A stretch of DNA of 55,216 nt from Candidatus Sarmatiella mevalonica (GTDB taxonomy: Bacteria > Pseudomonadota > Alphaproteobacteria > Rickettsiales > Rickettsiaceae): NCBI RefSeq assembly GCF_016751895.1, contig NZ_JACVVM010000001.1, positions 1 to 55,216 on the forward strand. Reading direction: 5' to 3'. Each line of letters opens with the position of its first letter. The first letter of the stretch is position 1. Position numbers and translations under genes: made by a program. This document shows positions 1-7,310 of the stretch, piece by piece. The notes under the pieces are model-generated. The model was not told the DNA's origin, ran no database searches, and saw nothing but the letters and a program-made list of their open reading frames with translations.

Positions 1-386
1 CTTGTTCCAATAGGTAAAGGATCACCAGCTTTATGAATTTTAAAATCATGATCCCTGCCTTTATATGATTTCGAAACATTGCGAATTTGTCCAAATGAAT
101 TTACCCTTATTTCTGTTTTAAACGTATACTTCCTTTTCTTGCCTGAAAAATATTCCCTCTGTTTTTTGATAGGCTTTTCTATTATTTGCTCAGTAACATC
201 AATTAGCTGGGCCGCCTCTTCGTAACTTAATTCTCGATTCTTCTCAATTGCAACTAGACCAGCCATAAGCGGCTCTAGCTTCTTTATTATTATTTCAAAC
301 TTTTCTAGCTCCATGCCTTCTAGCCCCATGTCAAATAATCTTAAAAAAACTCTTGGATGTTTAGCAATTTTACTGTATCTTATCAT
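1..386 (-). CDS. IS5-family transposase, 3' truncated by window, internally shortened
   Basis: This is a DDE transposase of the IS5 (DDE_Tnp_4) type. Starting at the ATG at 386, the frame is open to the window edge (about 128 codons). The N-terminus (MIRYSKIAKHP..., then FLRLF) matches the usual start of this family. It passes directly from a segment ending KKLEP to the segment LMAGLVAIEKN, which normally lies after the helix-turn-helix block. About 60-70 residues, including the usual RTY...FGID-VCRII region seen at 7313-7390, are therefore missing in frame. The first catalytic Asp lies in IDVTEQ. The second Asp and the Glu would lie beyond the window. Confidence 0.75.
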   Translation of the reverse strand, partial: MIRYSKIAKHPRVFLRLFDMGLEGMELEKFEIIIKKLEPLMAGLVAIEKNRELSYEEAAQLIDVTEQIIEKPIKKQREYFSGKKRKYTFKTEIRVNSFGQIRNVSKSYKGRDHDFKIHKAGDPLPIGT

Positions 387-497
387 TGTGTGTAGTCTCT
401 TGTTGGTTAAAAATCAAGTTCTATACACGCTTTATAAAAAATATCAACCCCTCCCTGTAAGTAATTTCCAATTCTATATACTTACGCAAGAGGTCTA
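1..497 (-). mobile_element. IS5-family element, cut by the window start
   Basis: The transposase-side end of this insertion sequence is at 497, where the reverse strand begins TAGACCTCTTGCGTAAGT. This is the same terminal signature seen at 6596, 800 and 54425. The element is cut off at base 1. Bases 1-277 match 54940-55216 with only four differences that I count, in the same orientation. The 109 bases between the end and the transposase start are unlike those of the 6596 copy, so at least two IS5 subtypes are present. Confidence 0.85.
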
Positions 498-498
498 C

Positions 499-629
499 TG
501 AAAGGAAAAATGACAAAAAGTTATAGCAATGATTTAAGAGAAGAAGTAGTAGAATATTTAGAAGCTGGGAATAGTTATGACCAAGCATCTGAATTATTTA
601 AAATACCTAATTCAACCTAAATTACTATA
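499..629 (+). mobile_element. IS630-family internal-deletion derivative (MITE-like)
   Basis: A 36-codon frame (510-620) encodes the N-terminal helix-turn-helix start of an IS630 transposase (MTKSYSNDLREEVVEYLEAG...) and then jumps straight to the last residues of the protein (KIPNST). The right terminal repeat ends at 629. Compared with the copy at 6866-7310, everything between the two occurrences of TTTAAAATA has been removed, one occurrence being kept. The left end is missing: the IS5 end at 497 abuts the short leader directly. It cannot encode a working transposase. Confidence 0.8.
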
Positions 630-800
630 ATGCCAAATAATCTTAAAAAAATTCTTGGATGTTTCCTGATTTTTGTGTATGATATTGCCATATATGAGGT
701 AGTTTTGTGTTGAAATAAACTCCGTATATACCCTTGTCTTGAAAAATCAAGACTTCTTTCTATCATTAGGCGATATATTCTCACTTACGCAACAGGTCTA
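630..800 (-). mobile_element. IS5-family 5' fragment
   Basis: On the minus strand this starts with TAGACCTGTTGCGTAAGT at 800. It matches 6596-6770 closely and covers the terminal repeat, the leader and the first codons of the transposase (MAISYTKIRKHP..., FLRLFGI). It stops exactly where the IS630 terminal repeat begins at 629. The same IS5/IS630 junction occurs at 24581/24582, so this is one half of an IS5 copy once disrupted by an IS630 insertion. Confidence 0.8.
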
Positions 801-1117
801 CTATAAATCTTGCGTCAATTTCTACTAAATTCTTATCTGGATTTGCTATCACATACCCTTTTAAGGTAGCTATGTCTATCTTGCCCTTACTGCCCAATTT
901 AGGCTTTGTTGCAACTTGTTTATCTTCTTTATAACGGATCCACCACCTATTTACAGCGCTCTTACTTACTCAAAATAATAACGCAGCTGAAGCTTGACTC
1001 TTTCCTGATGCAATATGTCTGATCACCCTAATTCTTATGTCCGTATTAAAGCCTTTGTATTCATTTTTTCATTTGAGCATACCACATATTATCCCTAATT
1101 CAAGTTAATTGACTATA
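801..1117 (-). pseudogene. IS630-family transposase N-terminal remnant (second subtype)
   Basis: The reverse strand carries an outer end TATAGTCAATTAACTTGAAT near 1117. A frame follows that reads NTDIRIRVIRHIASGKSQASAALLF, a stop, then VSKSAVNRWWIRYKEDK and KIDIATLKGYVIANPDKNL. This is the HTH_Tnp_IS630 arrangement: a helix-turn-helix, then the (D/N)PD..L linker. There is no start codon in frame, one internal TGA stop (in place of the residue before VSKS), and the catalytic half is absent. It differs from the IS630 copies at 499 and 6866. Confidence 0.7.
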
Positions 1118-1125
1118 TATGCATC

Positions 1126-1266
1126 ATGCCTCTTTCGAAACGCCACTCCTTCACATCAACGACGTTTGTCGATTCGAACCCCTTACGTTAACTCCATGTA
1201 TACTCAACACCAAACTTCATTTCTCCTTACATTAGCTCCTCATGAGTGCATTTAGCAAGAGGTTCT
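1126..1266. repeat. Degenerate palindromic element
   Basis: The ends read GCCTCTTTCGAAAC and TAGCAAGAGGTTC, imperfect versions of the TAGACCTCTTTCG / CAAGAGGTCTA ends of the dispersed palindromic family. The interior resembles the copy at 29696-29828 (GTCGATTCGAACC against GTTGATTCGAAAC). It is an old, decayed copy. Confidence 0.5.
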
Positions 1267-1284
1267 TCACTCATTTTTCGTAAA

Positions 1285-1587
1285 TTAGCGCTTGTCACGA
1301 CCTACAAGACTGAAGCCATTAGCCTTCATACAGCAAGTAAACAAATCCTCATTTGTTTTTGTGTCACTCACGCTGGGCACAATCCATCTCCCTATTTTAT
1401 AGGATTGCTGCGCTTTTTGTAGGCAACAATAGATCGCCTCATCCCTCTGCTGGACCGTCACCCCCTCTTTACTCCAGTTGCGCTGCCAGATTTTCTTAGC
1501 GCAACCAAAAAGAATAAGAGACAAAAAGAAAATTAAAAAAACTTTATGTAAAAAAACTTTATATATATTGTGAATATTATTGGACAC
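1285..1587 (-). CDS. Small putative lipoprotein with paired cysteines
   Basis: This 100-residue protein has a hydrophobic signal (about residues 11-28) ending in LFGC, a credible lipobox with Cys29 as the lipidated residue. The mature part holds two CC pairs (Cys54-Cys55 and Cys85-Cys86) in a W-K-x-G...RDEAIYCC...EDLFTCCMKANGF layout. Small proteobacterial lipoproteins often end in a similar C...GY/F pattern. I do not recognise the family, and the function is unknown. It stands alone between IS debris and pssA. The paired cysteines suggest disulfides in the periplasm, which is inference. Confidence 0.65.
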   Translation of the reverse strand: MSNNIHNIYKVFLHKVFLIFFLSLILFGCAKKIWQRNWSKEGVTVQQRDEAIYCCLQKAQQSYKIGRWIVPSVSDTKTNEDLFTCCMKANGFSLVGRDKR

Positions 1588-1641
1588 GTTACGCTATATT
1601 ATAAAATAAAACCTGTGTATATATGCAAATCCTCACCCCAC

Positions 1642-1664
1642 ACTCGTTCTTGATCTGAACGAGT
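1642..1664. other. Perfect 8-bp hairpin downstream of pssA
   Basis: ACTCGTTC, a 7-base loop, then GAACGAGT. It lies between the 3' end of pssA and the 5' end of the lipoprotein gene, both on the minus strand. No T-run follows on either side, so a role as an intrinsic terminator is doubtful. Confidence 0.45.
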
Positions 1665-1679
1665 TGCGCAAATGATTTG

Positions 1680-1737
1680 TTATTTACTTACCGACTACTT
1701 ATCGATGACTTATCGATTATTTACTTACCGACTACTT
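1680..1737. repeat. Short direct repeat, 37-bp period
   Basis: The 21-base unit TTATTTACTTACCGACTACTT occurs at 1680-1700 and again at 1717-1737. The spacer holds two copies of a CTTATCGA-type motif. It is immediately 3' of pssA. Confidence 0.7.
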
Positions 1738-1742
1738 TTTTG

Positions 1743-2510
1743 TTAATTGACGTTAGACATTTTATTAAAATAATAAACGCAACACGGAATAGATAGAAAA
1801 TACAATATGATGCAAGCGGCAAGAGTATGCCAAGGATAGGTGATTATGCCTATGATAAACGCAAAGAAGAGAACTATGCAGTAGATAAGATATTTCGGTT
1901 GTATTCTACAATGCTTGATAATGAGAGTGGGCACGCGACTAATTACCAGCGCAGAAACAAACGAAGAATAACAGAAGATAAAAATAGAAGTTGTAGGCAC
2001 AGCATTCATTTTTACATCACAAGCAAAATCAAAAATCATTGGAGCAAGCAAAAGAAGGGCGCCACACGGCGCAGGTACGCCTCTGGAGAAATATTTATCC
2101 TTTGATGTGAATTTATCAAGAAAAATTGCAGAATTGAACCGCGCGAGACGCAGTGCCATACACGAAACAAAAAGAAGCATAGCAGACCATAGCAAAAGAT
2201 CGCTAGTTGTAGTTCCGTGCCACAGATATAAAACCAAAACCGGAGCTACACCAAAATTCACTAAATCACACAAAGAATCCAACTCAGCGCCGAATATACT
2301 AGTGCGATTCAACAACCTAGCTATTCTCCCATCTAATCCATCAATCATACCGCCTACTAAGATGCAGGTTACAGACTCATGCCATCTACACTCTATAGCA
2401 AGTCGTATAGAAGTCACGCCTATTAACAATCCCAAGATAGTAATCATATTAGGTAAAAGATAACTGAAAGGAATAGGCTTACTAAACGCAATCTTGTTAA
2501 TTTTAAACAT
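1743..2510 (-). CDS. pssA: CDP-diacylglycerol-serine O-phosphatidyltransferase
   Basis: An integral membrane enzyme that makes phosphatidylserine from CDP-diacylglycerol and serine, the entry to phosphatidylethanolamine. The CDP-alcohol phosphotransferase signature is complete: D-x2-DG-x2-AR-x8-G-x3-D-x3-D at about residues 57-82 (DGLDGRIAR ... GAELDSLCD). Several hydrophobic segments follow. The frame is open to 2564, but the Met at 2510 gives 255 residues, the usual length for PssA in this order, and the N-terminus then reads ...IPFSYLLPNMITILGLLIG as in the family. Its usual partner psd is not in the window. Confidence 0.9.
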   Translation of the reverse strand: MFKINKIAFSKPIPFSYLLPNMITILGLLIGVTSIRLAIECRWHESVTCILVGGMIDGLDGRIARLLNRTSIFGAELDSLCDLVNFGVAPVLVLYLWHGTTTSDLLLWSAMLLFVSCMALRLARFNSAIFLDKFTSKDKYFSRGVPAPCGALLLLAPMIFDFACDVKMNAVPTTSIFIFCYSSFVSALVISRVPTLIIKHCRIQPKYLIYCIVLFFAFIIGIITYPWHTLAACIILYFLSIPCCVYYFNKMSNVN

Positions 2511-2647
2511 AAGGTTTTTATATGCAATACAGGAGATTAAAAAATAGAAAATCACAGTAAACACAGCACCTTTCAGTTACCAATGCTTATACTGACAGAG
2601 TTTATATCATAAGTAAAGAGGTAATCACAAAAACTCATAAAATATTA

Positions 2648-3433
2648 TTACAACCCACCTCTCATTATCGCAGCAGTAAGAAAGTAATTTACGCCTAAAT
2701 CATTAATCAAACGCCATTCTTGCTGCAAAAAACTATAAGATAGTCCAGTTAAATCTAATAATCGCATGTTGTATTTAGTAAACATTTCTACGATTTCAGA
2801 TGGACGCAATAACTTAGCATAGCTATGAGTATTCTTAGGAATGATGCGTAAAATATATTCCGCCATCAGCACTGCGGTAAAATAAGACTTCGGAGTTCTA
2901 TTAATCGTAGACAGCACAACAATACCGGCAGAATCTACTAATTGCGAAATCAGACCTACGAGATTCTGTGCACTTTGCACATGCTCTATCATCTCTAAGC
3001 ACAATACCACATCAAAACACATTTTTAACTCTGCTAACCGAGAAAAGGTAATATAATTCACTTTAGAATTAGGATATTGTTTTTGAACAATCTTAACATG
3101 CCCTTCAGAAGCGTCAGCCCCAACCACATCATATCCCAAATTACTCAACGCCTCAGAAGCTAAGCCTCCACCACAACCTAAGTCTAATATTTTAATAGAC
3201 CTCTTTCGAGAACGATTCTCGGCGGAACTTAATTCCTCAACCTGCACACGCAAGCAATAAGTAGCAATCATACGCTCTATATATTGAATGCGGATGGGGT
3301 TAATGCGATGTAAGGTTTTAAAACTACCGTTTACATCAAACCAATCATGCCCAGTGGCATCAAACTTCTTCACTTCATCTGAATTCAGGATATCAGCGAA
3401 ATTTAAAAATGGCGCTTCATCTACGCTAGACAT
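2648..3433 (-). CDS. ubiG: Ubiquinone biosynthesis O-methyltransferase
   Basis: An S-adenosylmethionine-dependent methyltransferase for the two O-methylation steps of ubiquinone synthesis. The 261-residue protein shows the class I SAM motif ILDLGCGGGLASEAL at about residue 83, with the acidic post-motif VVGADAS, and the UbiG N-terminal block (FDVNGSFKTLHRINPIRIQYI). It lies between pssA and a glutaredoxin gene on the same strand, with an 83-bp gap to pssA. ubiB is at 22918. Confidence 0.92.
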   Translation of the reverse strand: MSSVDEAPFLNFADILNSDEVKKFDATGHDWFDVNGSFKTLHRINPIRIQYIERMIATYCLRVQVEELSSAENRSRKRSIKILDLGCGGGLASEALSNLGYDVVGADASEGHVKIVQKQYPNSKVNYITFSRLAELKMCFDVVLCLEMIEHVQSAQNLVGLISQLVDSAGIVVLSTINRTPKSYFTAVLMAEYILRIIPKNTHSYAKLLRPSEIVEMFTKYNMRLLDLTGLSYSFLQQEWRLINDLGVNYFLTAAIMRGGL

Positions 3434-3521
3434 TAATTTTTATAACCATAGTTTTAGCAGTTTTAGCATGTATCAGTTGGCATGTACTAGTTAGTTTATG
3501 TAAATGCTGTTTAGTAAATAT

Positions 3522-3920
3522 TTAAGCAATATTAAACATTTTATTTAATTCACCACTCTCATACATTTCAACAAAAATATCGCAACCACCAATAAACTGC
3601 GCATCGATAAAAATTTGTGGAATTGTTGGCCAATCTGTAAATTTTTTAATTGCAGATCTGATGTTCGGTTTTGAAATCACATCAATATAGGTATATTCAA
3701 TACCTAAAGTCTTAGCAATATTAGTAATTTTAACTGTAAAACCACACGCGGGGCTTTCAGGAGTACCTTTAATAAAAAAAACCATTTTATTATTTTGAAT
3801 GATAGAACGAATTTCATCTAATGCTAATGATTCGTCACTCATGTCCTTACTCGTCTCATCCTGCGTATTGAGAGGGGATTGAGCAATGAATTGATCGGAG
3901 TCAGCGGAGGTGTTGTGCAT
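3522..3920 (-). CDS. grxD: Monothiol glutaredoxin (Grx4/GrxD type), CGFT active site
   Basis: A monothiol glutaredoxin that binds and transfers Fe-S clusters with glutathione. The family features are visible: the FFIKGTPESPACGFT loop, WPTIPQIFIDAQFIGGCD (cis-Pro and GG-D glutathione-binding segments). The active-site motif is CGFT (Cys59) instead of the nearly universal CGFS. The first 26 residues are polar and extra. The Met at 3842 would give 106 residues, the normal length, but no convincing ribosome-binding site decides between the two starts. Confidence 0.88.
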   Translation of the reverse strand: MHNTSADSDQFIAQSPLNTQDETSKDMSDESLALDEIRSIIQNNKMVFFIKGTPESPACGFTVKITNIAKTLGIEYTYIDVISKPNIRSAIKKFTDWPTIPQIFIDAQFIGGCDIFVEMYESGELNKMFNIA

Positions 3921-4149
3921 ATCTATATATGTTTATATTGTGTTTATATTAATTAATAAAGGTAAGCAAATGGATGAAAAATAACTATATAACAATCAAT
4001 GCTAAAGTCAGTTCACTATCTAGTTTATCGCATATTTACGTAATACGTTCTACAGCAGAACGCACTAAATGAAGAAGTGTATAGAAACTACCAAGAGAAA
4101 TAAAATGAACTTCAGCCCAGAAACCAAGCTAACAGATGGGAAGATGAAT

Positions 4150-4223
4150 GGCTCCCCGAGCTGGATTCGAACCAGCGACCGAACGGTTAACAGCCGTTAG
4201 CTCTACCGCTGAGCTATCGAGGA
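4150..4223 (-). tRNA. tRNA-Asn (GTT)
   Basis: It folds as a full cloverleaf on the minus strand: acceptor TCCTCGA/TCGGGGA with one G-T pair, D-arm GCTC-GAGC, anticodon stem AACGG/CCGTT with loop CTGTTAA (anticodon GTT), and T-arm GCTGG-TTCGAAT-CCAGC. The discriminator is G and the CCA end is encoded (4150-4152). Confidence 0.96.
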
Positions 4224-4242
4224 ATAAACGCCATCGAGACTG

Positions 4243-4271
4243 AATGTATCATGTTTTTTTTTGAGCGTCAA
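4243..4271 (-). promoter_or_regulatory. Sigma-70 promoter for tRNA-Asn
   Basis: On the minus strand TTGACG (4271-4266) is followed after exactly 17 bp by TACATT (4248-4243). The predicted start of transcription lies about 12 bases before the tRNA 5' end. Confidence 0.7.
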
Positions 4272-4319
4272 GCAACTTAAGGGAAAAATATGTTATTTTT
4301 ATTTTTTTCTCTGCAAGCC

Positions 4320-4348
4320 TTGAAAGCTGTGACTCTGAGTATTATAAT
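4320..4348 (+). promoter_or_regulatory. Candidate sigma-70 promoter upstream of rpoH
   Basis: TTGAAA (4320-4325), a 17-bp spacer, and TATAAT (4343-4348) point toward rpoH. The mRNA would have a leader of about 250 nt. The remaining part of this 380-bp gap is A/T-rich without another gene. A second TATAAT at 4425-4430 has no good -35 box. Confidence 0.5.
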
Positions 4349-4603
4349 ATATATGTAGTTAGATTTGTGCTGCGCCCCTTTTTGCAAAAGTCTTCAATGA
4401 GATAGGCGTAAGCGTTAATTGCGCTATAATTAAAAATTATTTTATTATTTTTTTATTATTTAGTTGATCTTTGATTGATCTTTTAAAAAAGGCCTCTGTT
4501 ATTTGCGTTTTTTCCTGAGTTGCCTTATCTATTTTTAAATATTTTAAATCTAAGAACCTATTAATTAAGCAATTTTTTAAGAATTTTTTAAGAGGTATAG
4601 TTT

Positions 4604-5539
4604 ATGAATATGTTAGCATCCATAGATAATAATTGCTCTTCTAGCTTAGGTCTAACACATCTAGAAGGCTTAGGAAACTTAAATATTACTGAATATATTA
4701 GAAAAATTAATGCCATTCCATCTCTTTCTAAAGAAGAAGAATTAGATCTGTCCAATAAATATATTCAATTCGCTGATTTAAAAGCCGCCGCAGCGCTCGT
4801 TACGAGTCACTTAAAATTGGTAGTAAAGGTAGCTTTTGCTTATCAAAGCTCGGGGTTGCTCTTGTCTGACTTAATCTCTGAGGGGACCTTAGGCCTGATG
4901 CATGCAGTAAAAAAATATAAGCCAGATTTAGGTTTTAGACTTTCTACATACGCTACCTGGTGGATTAAGGCTTATGTGAAAGAATTTATTTTGCGCTCCT
5001 GGTCCTTGGTGAAGGTGGCTAGTACAGTGAGCCAGAGAAAGCTCTTCTTCAGTCTAAATAAAATTAAAAATAAATTGCGCCAAATACATTGCAGAGACAT
5101 CGGGTATGATGATTTCCAAGAAATCGCAAAAAGTACTAATGCTTCTATAAGTGATATAGTAGAAATGGATGCTAGATTAAGTAAACGTGACGTTTCATTG
5201 GATGGAATAGTTTCTCATTCATCAGACGGCACTCCATGCAAATTAGTAGACTTGTTGCCATCTAACGCACCAAGCCAAGAAGCCGTAGTGATTGCGGAAG
5301 AAGAAACTGCGCTGCGCAAGGCGTTGTTACAGCAAGCCATCAACTCTCTGCATCCCCGAGAGGCTGAAATTTTTGTGGGGCGCATATTATCAAACCCCGC
5401 CTTGCCATTAAGGGAGCTGAGCGAAGCGCATGGTATTTCTAAAGAAAGAGTGAGGCAGATAGCAGAGAAAGCGCTAGAAAAGGTGAAGGCGTTCGTGCTA
5501 TCCAACGCTTCGCATCTCCTGCATTCTACCGATAAATAG
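4604..5539 (+). CDS. rpoH: RNA polymerase sigma-32 factor
   Basis: The heat-shock sigma factor. The 311-residue protein has sigma region 2 at about residues 83-133 (LLLSDLISEGTLGLMHAVKKY..., STYATWWIKAYVKEFILRSWSLVK), the RpoH-type continuation into SQRKLFFSL, and the region 4 helix-turn-helix near residues 262-292 (LPLRELSEAHGISKERVRQI). AAGAGGT precedes the ATG by 9 bases. The upstream leader contains a directly repeated AATTTTTTAAG. The gene is monocistronic and ends in a palindromic repeat 11 bp downstream that could fold as a hairpin in the message. Confidence 0.95.
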   Translation: MNMLASIDNNCSSSLGLTHLEGLGNLNITEYIRKINAIPSLSKEEELDLSNKYIQFADLKAAAALVTSHLKLVVKVAFAYQSSGLLLSDLISEGTLGLMHAVKKYKPDLGFRLSTYATWWIKAYVKEFILRSWSLVKVASTVSQRKLFFSLNKIKNKLRQIHCRDIGYDDFQEIAKSTNASISDIVEMDARLSKRDVSLDGIVSHSSDGTPCKLVDLLPSNAPSQEAVVIAEEETALRKALLQQAINSLHPREAEIFVGRILSNPALPLRELSEAHGISKERVRQIAEKALEKVKAFVLSNASHLLHSTDK

Positions 5540-5550
5540 GCATTTGCAAA

Positions 5551-5696
5551 TAGACCTCTTTCGAAACTCGCTCCTGAAAAACGCCGACTGTGTTTCGCTT
5601 TGAAACCATCACTTATGCTTTGTGCGCGCTCGAAGTTCCCCACCTTCACTCGTTTTTGCGTTTGTTTATGATTGAGCAGGTTTCGAAAGAGGTCCA
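5551..5696. repeat. Palindromic element, diverged subfamily
   Basis: 146 bp with inverted ends TAGACCTCTTTCGAAACTCG / GGTTTCGAAAGAGGTCCA. Its interior differs from the main 147-bp subfamily. It sits 11 bp after the rpoH stop. Confidence 0.8.
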
Positions 5697-5802
5697 ATCA
5701 AGCTCATTGCAGATTGATTCGGCTGGTTGATTCGACCATTTATATCAGTAATACATCTAAAGGTTTTGTTTATGACTAGTGGTTTTTGTGTTTATATGTA
5801 AT

Positions 5803-6327
5803 ATGCGCAGCGCCCTGCCCTTATTCTCGCTCTTGCTTGTAGCGACATTGTTGTGTAGCTGCAAACCTATCGCAGATTTAACAGAAGTAGTATATAACGA
5901 TTCATGGAGTAAGTCGGAATCTGACTCTAGCAACATACCGCTCACTCAGGAAAAAGGCGAAAATATCATGCATTTCGCCATCCAGAAATATGGGGAAAGC
6001 AATAAATATTCTTTAAAACTATATTGGCGCACCAATATGAACGAGAGGTTGTTTAGCGTTAAAAATAACCATCTGTCATTTCTTATAGACAAATCTGAAA
6101 TTTATAATCTTGAGCCCATCACAGCACCAACCATCTTATCTTATAATCATGATAGAGGGCATGTTGAAGTCGCTGTCTTTGAGCTCACATTCGAACAAAT
6201 CTATCGTCTCAGTTCAGCGAAAGATGTGCAAGTGCAAATCAAAAGCGCTACCCATTGTTCAAGCGCCGTTTTTAGTAGAAGAACTTTTATTGAATTCCGC
6301 GACTTCTTATCTTCTGCACATTTCTAA
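5803..6327 (+). CDS. Putative lipoprotein, unknown function
   Basis: 174 residues from the ATG at 5803; the GTG 24 bases earlier would add eight residues before the signal and is less likely. The signal peptide MRSALPLFSLLLVATLLCSC ends in a lipobox-like LCSC (Cys20). The mature part is soluble, of mixed alpha/beta composition, with no motif I recognise. It lies between two palindromic elements, transcribed like rpoH. The function is unknown. Confidence 0.65.
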   Translation: MRSALPLFSLLLVATLLCSCKPIADLTEVVYNDSWSKSESDSSNIPLTQEKGENIMHFAIQKYGESNKYSLKLYWRTNMNERLFSVKNNHLSFLIDKSEIYNLEPITAPTILSYNHDRGHVEVAVFELTFEQIYRLSSAKDVQVQIKSATHCSSAVFSRRTFIEFRDFLSSAHF

Positions 6328-6379
6328 TAGCACTTCAAACTTAATAGTGAATCAGAACTTAAAAAGTTAAACTAAATAG

Positions 6380-6526
6380 TAGACCTCTTTCCTAACTCTA
6401 CTCCTGATGGCAACTTTGGCGACGCTGTCGATGCGCAAGTCCTCACGTACTTCAGTACGCTGCGGCTCTGTGCTTCGTATACTCCTCGCATTTGCTCATC
6501 AATGAGCGAGTTTCGAAAGAGGTCTA
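6380..6526. repeat. Palindromic element, main 147-bp subfamily
   Basis: Ends TAGACCTCTTTCCTAACTC / GCGAGTTTCGAAAGAGGTCTA. The same orientation and length as 54496-54642 with few differences. A TA dinucleotide stands at each end, as expected for a TA target duplication. Confidence 0.9.
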
Positions 6527-6865
6527 GTTAATAATTAGATAATCATCACAATTTGACTATTAAACATGAAACCTCTTTCCAAACCAGTTCATGATTAGAC
6601 CTGTTGCGTAAGTGAGAATATATCGCCTAATGATAGGAAGAGGCCTTGATTTTTTAAGACAGAAGGTATATATGGAGTTTATTTCAACACAAAACTACTC
6701 CATATATGGCAATATCATACACAAAAATCAGGAAACATCCAGGATTTTTTTTAAGATTATTTGGCATTAGTTGCGAAGAATTTGATATTTTAGTGAAGAA
6801 ACTTGAAGTATCATGAGCAAAGAAAGTCGTTGGCAAATACAAGAGGCCTGGTAGGTTTTATACTA

Positions 6866-7310
6866 TAGTAATTTAGATTGAATTAGATATAATTTTTCGT
6901 TATAATGAAGGAAAAATGACAAAAAGCTATAGCAATGATTCAAGAGAAAAGGTAGTGTAGAATATTTAGAAGCTGGGAATGGTTATGACCAAGCATCTAA
7001 ATTATTTAAAATAAGTGTATCAGCAATAGGAAGGTGGTACCGAAAATATAAAAAAGAAGGCAATTATCTTCTGGCCAAGTTGTAATTATGGACAATGCTT
7101 TTTTTCATAAATCTAAAAAGACAAAAGAATTGATTGAATCAGTAAATTGCAGAATCATTTTTTTGCCTCCATATTCACCAGATCTGAATCCAATAGAGAA
7201 ATTTTGGGCTAATATGAAATGTTGGATTAAAAATCAAATTACTGAATTTGATCAATTATATGAGGCTATTTCTTATTTCTTTAAAATACCTAATTCAACC
7301 TAAATTACTA
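6866..7310 (+). mobile_element. IS630-family element with internal deletion
   Basis: It is bounded by TAGTAATTTAGATTGAATTA (6866) and its inverse ending at 7310, with a TA on each side, the target duplication typical of IS630/Tc1-type elements. At 445 bp it is less than half of the usual length, because the middle of the transposase gene is missing. Confidence 0.85.
6916..7303 (+). pseudogene. IS630-family transposase, frameshifted and lacking its middle
   Basis: The N-terminal helix-turn-helix part (MTKSYSNDSREKVV, then in another frame EYLEAGNGYDQASKLFKISVSAIGRWYRKYKKEG) is broken by a 2-base insertion after codon 13 that creates a stop. The sequence then jumps to the C-terminal DDE part: MDNAFFHKSKKTKEL (second Asp) and FLPPYSPDLNPIEKFWANMK (Glu in NPIE). 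The first catalytic Asp region is absent. Confidence 0.85.

Noticed and set aside
1827-2463. Two plus-strand open frames of 92 and 118 codons
   Set aside because: Both are antisense to pssA, which has a complete enzyme signature, and show no protein features.
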